This document shows positions 61,958 through 64,000 of a stretch of DNA of 64,000 nucleotides, piece by piece. This DNA comes from Hymenobacter sp. DG01 (lineage in GTDB: Bacteria > Bacteroidota > Bacteroidia > Cytophagales > Hymenobacteraceae), in assembly GCF_006352025.1 (NCBI RefSeq), contig NZ_CP040936.1, positions 4,590,001 to 4,654,000 of the forward strand, given 5' to 3'. Every line of letters starts with the position of its first letter. Position 1 is the first letter of the stretch. Below the pieces are notes generated by a model. It searched no databases, was not told the DNA's origin, and was given only the letters and a program-made list of their open reading frames with translations. The translations under genes were made by a program, and so were the position numbers.

Positions 61958-62133
61958 AGGTGATGGGGTGACAAGTGAATGGTGACAGGTGGTTGATAAC
62001 CCGTCATGCTGAGCGAAGGCGCAGCATCTCGCCCGCATCGTTAGAGTTGGTTTGGCAGAGTCAGCATGCGAGATGCTTCGACTCCGCTCAGCATGACGTT
62101 CCTCTTACCTGTCACCATTCACCTCATCACCTC
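61958..62133. repeat. Nested palindromic repeat element, about 176 bp
   Basis: Outer arms built of ggtga-type units (61958-61990 and 62104-62133), inner arms cgtcatgctgagcg (62002-62015) exactly complementary to 62085-62098, and innermost gcatctcgc (62024-62032) exactly complementary to 62068-62076. The inner motif resembles that of the element at 51358. The element fills the gap between polX and GT9 copy 2, ending 18 bases before the GT9 start. Confidence 0.88.
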
Positions 62134-62151
62134 ATTACCACTGACCCCCCC

Positions 62152-63216
62152 ATGAAAATTCTGGTTCTGCGCTTTTCTTCCATCGGCGATATTGTGCTGA
62201 CGACACCTGTGGTGCGGTGCCTGAAGCTGCAGGTGCCGGGGGCGCAGGTGCATTTCGCAACCAAGCCTGCCTTCCGCAGCTTCCTGGAGCCCAATCCCTA
62301 CATCGATAAGGTGCACTGCCTCAGTGGCTCCCTGCAGGAGCTGGTGGCCGAGCTGCGGGCCGAAAAGTTCGATTTCATCGTGGACCTGCACCACAACCTG
62401 CGCACCACCCTCATCAAAGCTCAGCTCGGGGTGAAGTCTACCGCTTTTGACAAGCTAAATTGGCGTAAGTGGCTGCTGGTGCGCTTTAAAATCGACACCC
62501 TACCCCGCGTCCACATCGTGGACCGGTACCTGGAGGCGGCCGCGCCGCTGGGGGTGAAAAACGACGGGCAGGGGCTGGATTACTTTATTCCGGCCCGGGA
62601 TGAGGTGGCGGTAGTTACCGTGCTGCCCCCGGCGTTTCAGCGGGGCTACGTGGCCTTTGCCATCGGGGCCCAGCATGCCACCAAGCGTCTGCCTGTAGAG
62701 CGCATTATTGAGCTGTGCGGCCTGCTTCGGCAGCCGGTAGTGCTGCTCGGCGGCCCCGAAGATGAAAGCACCGGCCACGTTATCGAGCTGGCTTTTGACA
62801 GCCAAACGGTGGCCTCGCCGCCTGCCCCTGGCCACATTCCGGCCAGCCCGTACTATTTCCCTACCCCCGCCGACCCGGCAGAGTCACAGACGGTTATTTT
62901 CAACGCCTGCGGCAAGTTCAACCTGAACCAGTCGGCCTCGCTGGTGCGGCAGGCCCGCCTGGTAGTCAGCCACGATACCGGCCTGATGCACATTGCAGCG
63001 GCCTTCCGGAAAGAGATATTCAGCGTGTGGGGCAACACCGTGCCGGAGTTTGGCATGTACCCGTACCGCACGGAATTTCGGGTGCTGGAAGTGCCGGGGC
63101 TGCCCTGCCGGCCGTGCTCTAAAATCGGCTACGAAAAGTGCCCGCAGGGCCATTTCCGCTGCATGCGCGACATCACCTTCAACCTCGACCTGCCACCCGC
63201 CCGCGACGGCCGGTAA
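62152..63216 (+). CDS. Glycosyltransferase family 9 (heptosyltransferase-like), copy 2
   Basis: A 354-residue GT9 enzyme. It opens MKILVLRFSSIGDIVLTTPV, has FDFIVDLHHNLRTTLIKAQL and FNACGKFNLNQSASLVRQAR, then VVSHDTGLMHIAAAFRKEIF with the His-containing donor site. The C-terminal cysteine cluster CRPCSKIGYEKCPQGHFRC matches copy 1 (51557-52591) closely although the rest has diverged. It probably adds heptose or a related sugar to lipopolysaccharide core. The start at 62152 follows the repeat element; the frame is open into the repeat but that part is not protein-like. Confidence 0.92.
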   Translation: MKILVLRFSSIGDIVLTTPVVRCLKLQVPGAQVHFATKPAFRSFLEPNPYIDKVHCLSGSLQELVAELRAEKFDFIVDLHHNLRTTLIKAQLGVKSTAFDKLNWRKWLLVRFKIDTLPRVHIVDRYLEAAAPLGVKNDGQGLDYFIPARDEVAVVTVLPPAFQRGYVAFAIGAQHATKRLPVERIIELCGLLRQPVVLLGGPEDESTGHVIELAFDSQTVASPPAPGHIPASPYYFPTPADPAESQTVIFNACGKFNLNQSASLVRQARLVVSHDTGLMHIAAAFRKEIFSVWGNTVPEFGMYPYRTEFRVLEVPGLPCRPCSKIGYEKCPQGHFRCMRDITFNLDLPPARDGR

Positions 63217-63553
63217 AATTCAATTTCTTCGGGCAGCACAGCGCATCAGGAAGGTGCATTACTCCATTTGCCAGCTGATTGGCCTGTCAGAATCCTAAAA
63301 CTGCGTGGCCTTTTTGCCCTTAGGCCGGACCGGCTGCTTTGCTTCCTTGCCGGCGAAAGGCGCGTTAGGGCAGGCAACCGGAAGTGGACGAGAATTTCAC
63401 GGCAAGGTTTCTGGTTGCAGGCGCCAATTATCCGGCGTGGGAGGCTTTGCACTGCGGTAGGGGGTAGGGCGAGCCCATAAAGTGAGGCCGTTTATGTTAC
63501 TGTCTGCGGCCTCGCGCCGTATGCTGTAGCCGGGCTATTCTTCTTCCTTGCTA
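63217..63553. other. Intergenic region without recognised features
   Basis: About 340 bases between GT9 copy 2 and the OsmC gene. A short inverted match (aggccg and cggcct near 63484-63515) is present; no gene, terminator or promoter could be supported. Confidence 0.4.
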
Positions 63554-64000
63554 ATGCCAACCGCAACTACTGCTACCCCATCTGTTCTGGTGAAAGTCGG
63601 GCCTGAGGCCTTGCTGGCCGAAATTCAGGCCGGCCGCCATACCTACCTCATTGATGAGCCCGTGGCCGTTGGCGGCCAGGACCGCGGCCCCACGCCCTAC
63701 GACCTGCTGCTGTCGGCCCTGGGAGCTTGCACGGCCATTACGCTGCGCCTTTACGCCTCTCAGAAACACTGGCCCCTCGAAGGCATTGAGGTGCGCCTGC
63801 GCCACCAGCGCGTACACCGCCACGACTGCGAGAAATGCGAGCAGGCCGGCGAAATGCTGGAAGAAATTCAGAAAGAGCTTTGCCTGTTGGGCCCCCTCAC
63901 GCCGGAGCAGCGCCAGCGCCTCCAGCTGATTTCCGAGAAGTGCCCCGTTCAGAAAACCTTGACCAGCGGCGCCCTGCGCGTTGTAACCACCGTGGTGGGG
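63554..64000 (+). CDS. OsmC/Ohr family protein, truncated by the window edge
   Basis: At least 149 residues, with no stop before the window ends. It reads MPTATTATPSVLVKVGPEAL, then PTPYDLLLSALGACTAITLR (the first catalytic cysteine of OsmC proteins) and LISEKCPVQKTLTSGALRV with the second. Family knowledge: these thiol peroxidases reduce organic hydroperoxides. A short insertion containing DCEKCEQAG lies between the two blocks, as in some OsmC subfamilies. The start at 63554 precedes the family fold by about ten residues. Confidence 0.88.
   Translation, partial: MPTATTATPSVLVKVGPEALLAEIQAGRHTYLIDEPVAVGGQDRGPTPYDLLLSALGACTAITLRLYASQKHWPLEGIEVRLRHQRVHRHDCEKCEQAGEMLEEIQKELCLLGPLTPEQRQRLQLISEKCPVQKTLTSGALRVVTTVVG

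Overview
The window looks like a chromosomal stretch from a GC-rich member of Bacteroidota, most probably Hymenobacter or a close relative. The evidence is: TonB-dependent receptors with an N-terminal carboxypeptidase-regulatory-like domain and the NEVVVTG linker, a type IX secretion C-terminal sorting domain, Bacteroidota-type lipoproteins (DUF4249, DUF4252), OmpA proteins with thrombospondin-3 repeats, and promoters of the TAnnTTTG type in place of the usual TATAAT box. Shine-Dalgarno sequences are scarce. No prophage, integrase, transposase or CRISPR array was seen. Most genes are single or in short operons, often separated by strong hairpin terminators.

Layout. 1-8 kb: a beta-barrel-like protein, a very large alpha-2-macroglobulin with a thioester motif, and a small basic exported protein. 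8-14 kb: a 2Fe-2S ferredoxin with its flavoprotein reductase, tRNA-Arg(ACG), a TVP38-type membrane protein, a cystathionine gamma-synthase/lyase and an SGNH hydrolase. 14-24 kb: a TonB-dependent receptor, a T9SS cargo protein, three OmpA-family proteins and accD. 24-31 kb: an endonuclease III relative, a radical SAM protein, a gamma carbonic anhydrase, a CorC/HlyC-type membrane protein and DsbD. 30.9-31.2 kb: an unusual class II tRNA-like gene with its own promoter, three downstream hairpins and a terminator. 31-36 kb: an Lrp/AsnC regulator, a MORN-TonB protein, thioredoxin, and a GbsR/MarR regulator whose probable 20-bp operator lies in front of itself and of an NAD-dependent epimerase. 36-48 kb: dnaE, a DUF4249 lipoprotein, two LysM cell-wall proteins (one a lytic transglycosylase) and a large outer-membrane receptor. 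48-53 kb: an O-methyltransferase, a solo SRA-domain protein, an SRA-HNH nuclease, an M16 peptidase and a GT9 glycosyltransferase. 53-64 kb: Xaa-Pro aminopeptidase, OmpA/TSP3, lipoproteins, an EVE-domain protein, a PolX-PHP protein whose polymerase catalytic aspartates are missing, a second GT9 and a partial OsmC.

How the parts fit. Most of the content serves the cell envelope: outer-membrane receptors, peptidoglycan-anchored OmpA proteins, LysM hydrolases, lipopolysaccharide glycosyltransferases, surface lipoproteins and disulfide/redox maintenance (DsbD, thioredoxin, ferredoxin with reductase). The only likely defence genes are the SRA-HNH nuclease and its solo-SRA neighbour, in a patch visibly richer in A+T.

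The most unusual signals are the tRNA-like transcription unit at 30.94-31.21 kb, the SRA pair, the polymerase-dead PolX, the matched GbsR operators, and a family of nested palindromic repeats. One of these repeats lies inside the alpha-2-macroglobulin gene and another supplies the last codons of a glycosyltransferase gene. All family names come from reading motifs; no database search was run.
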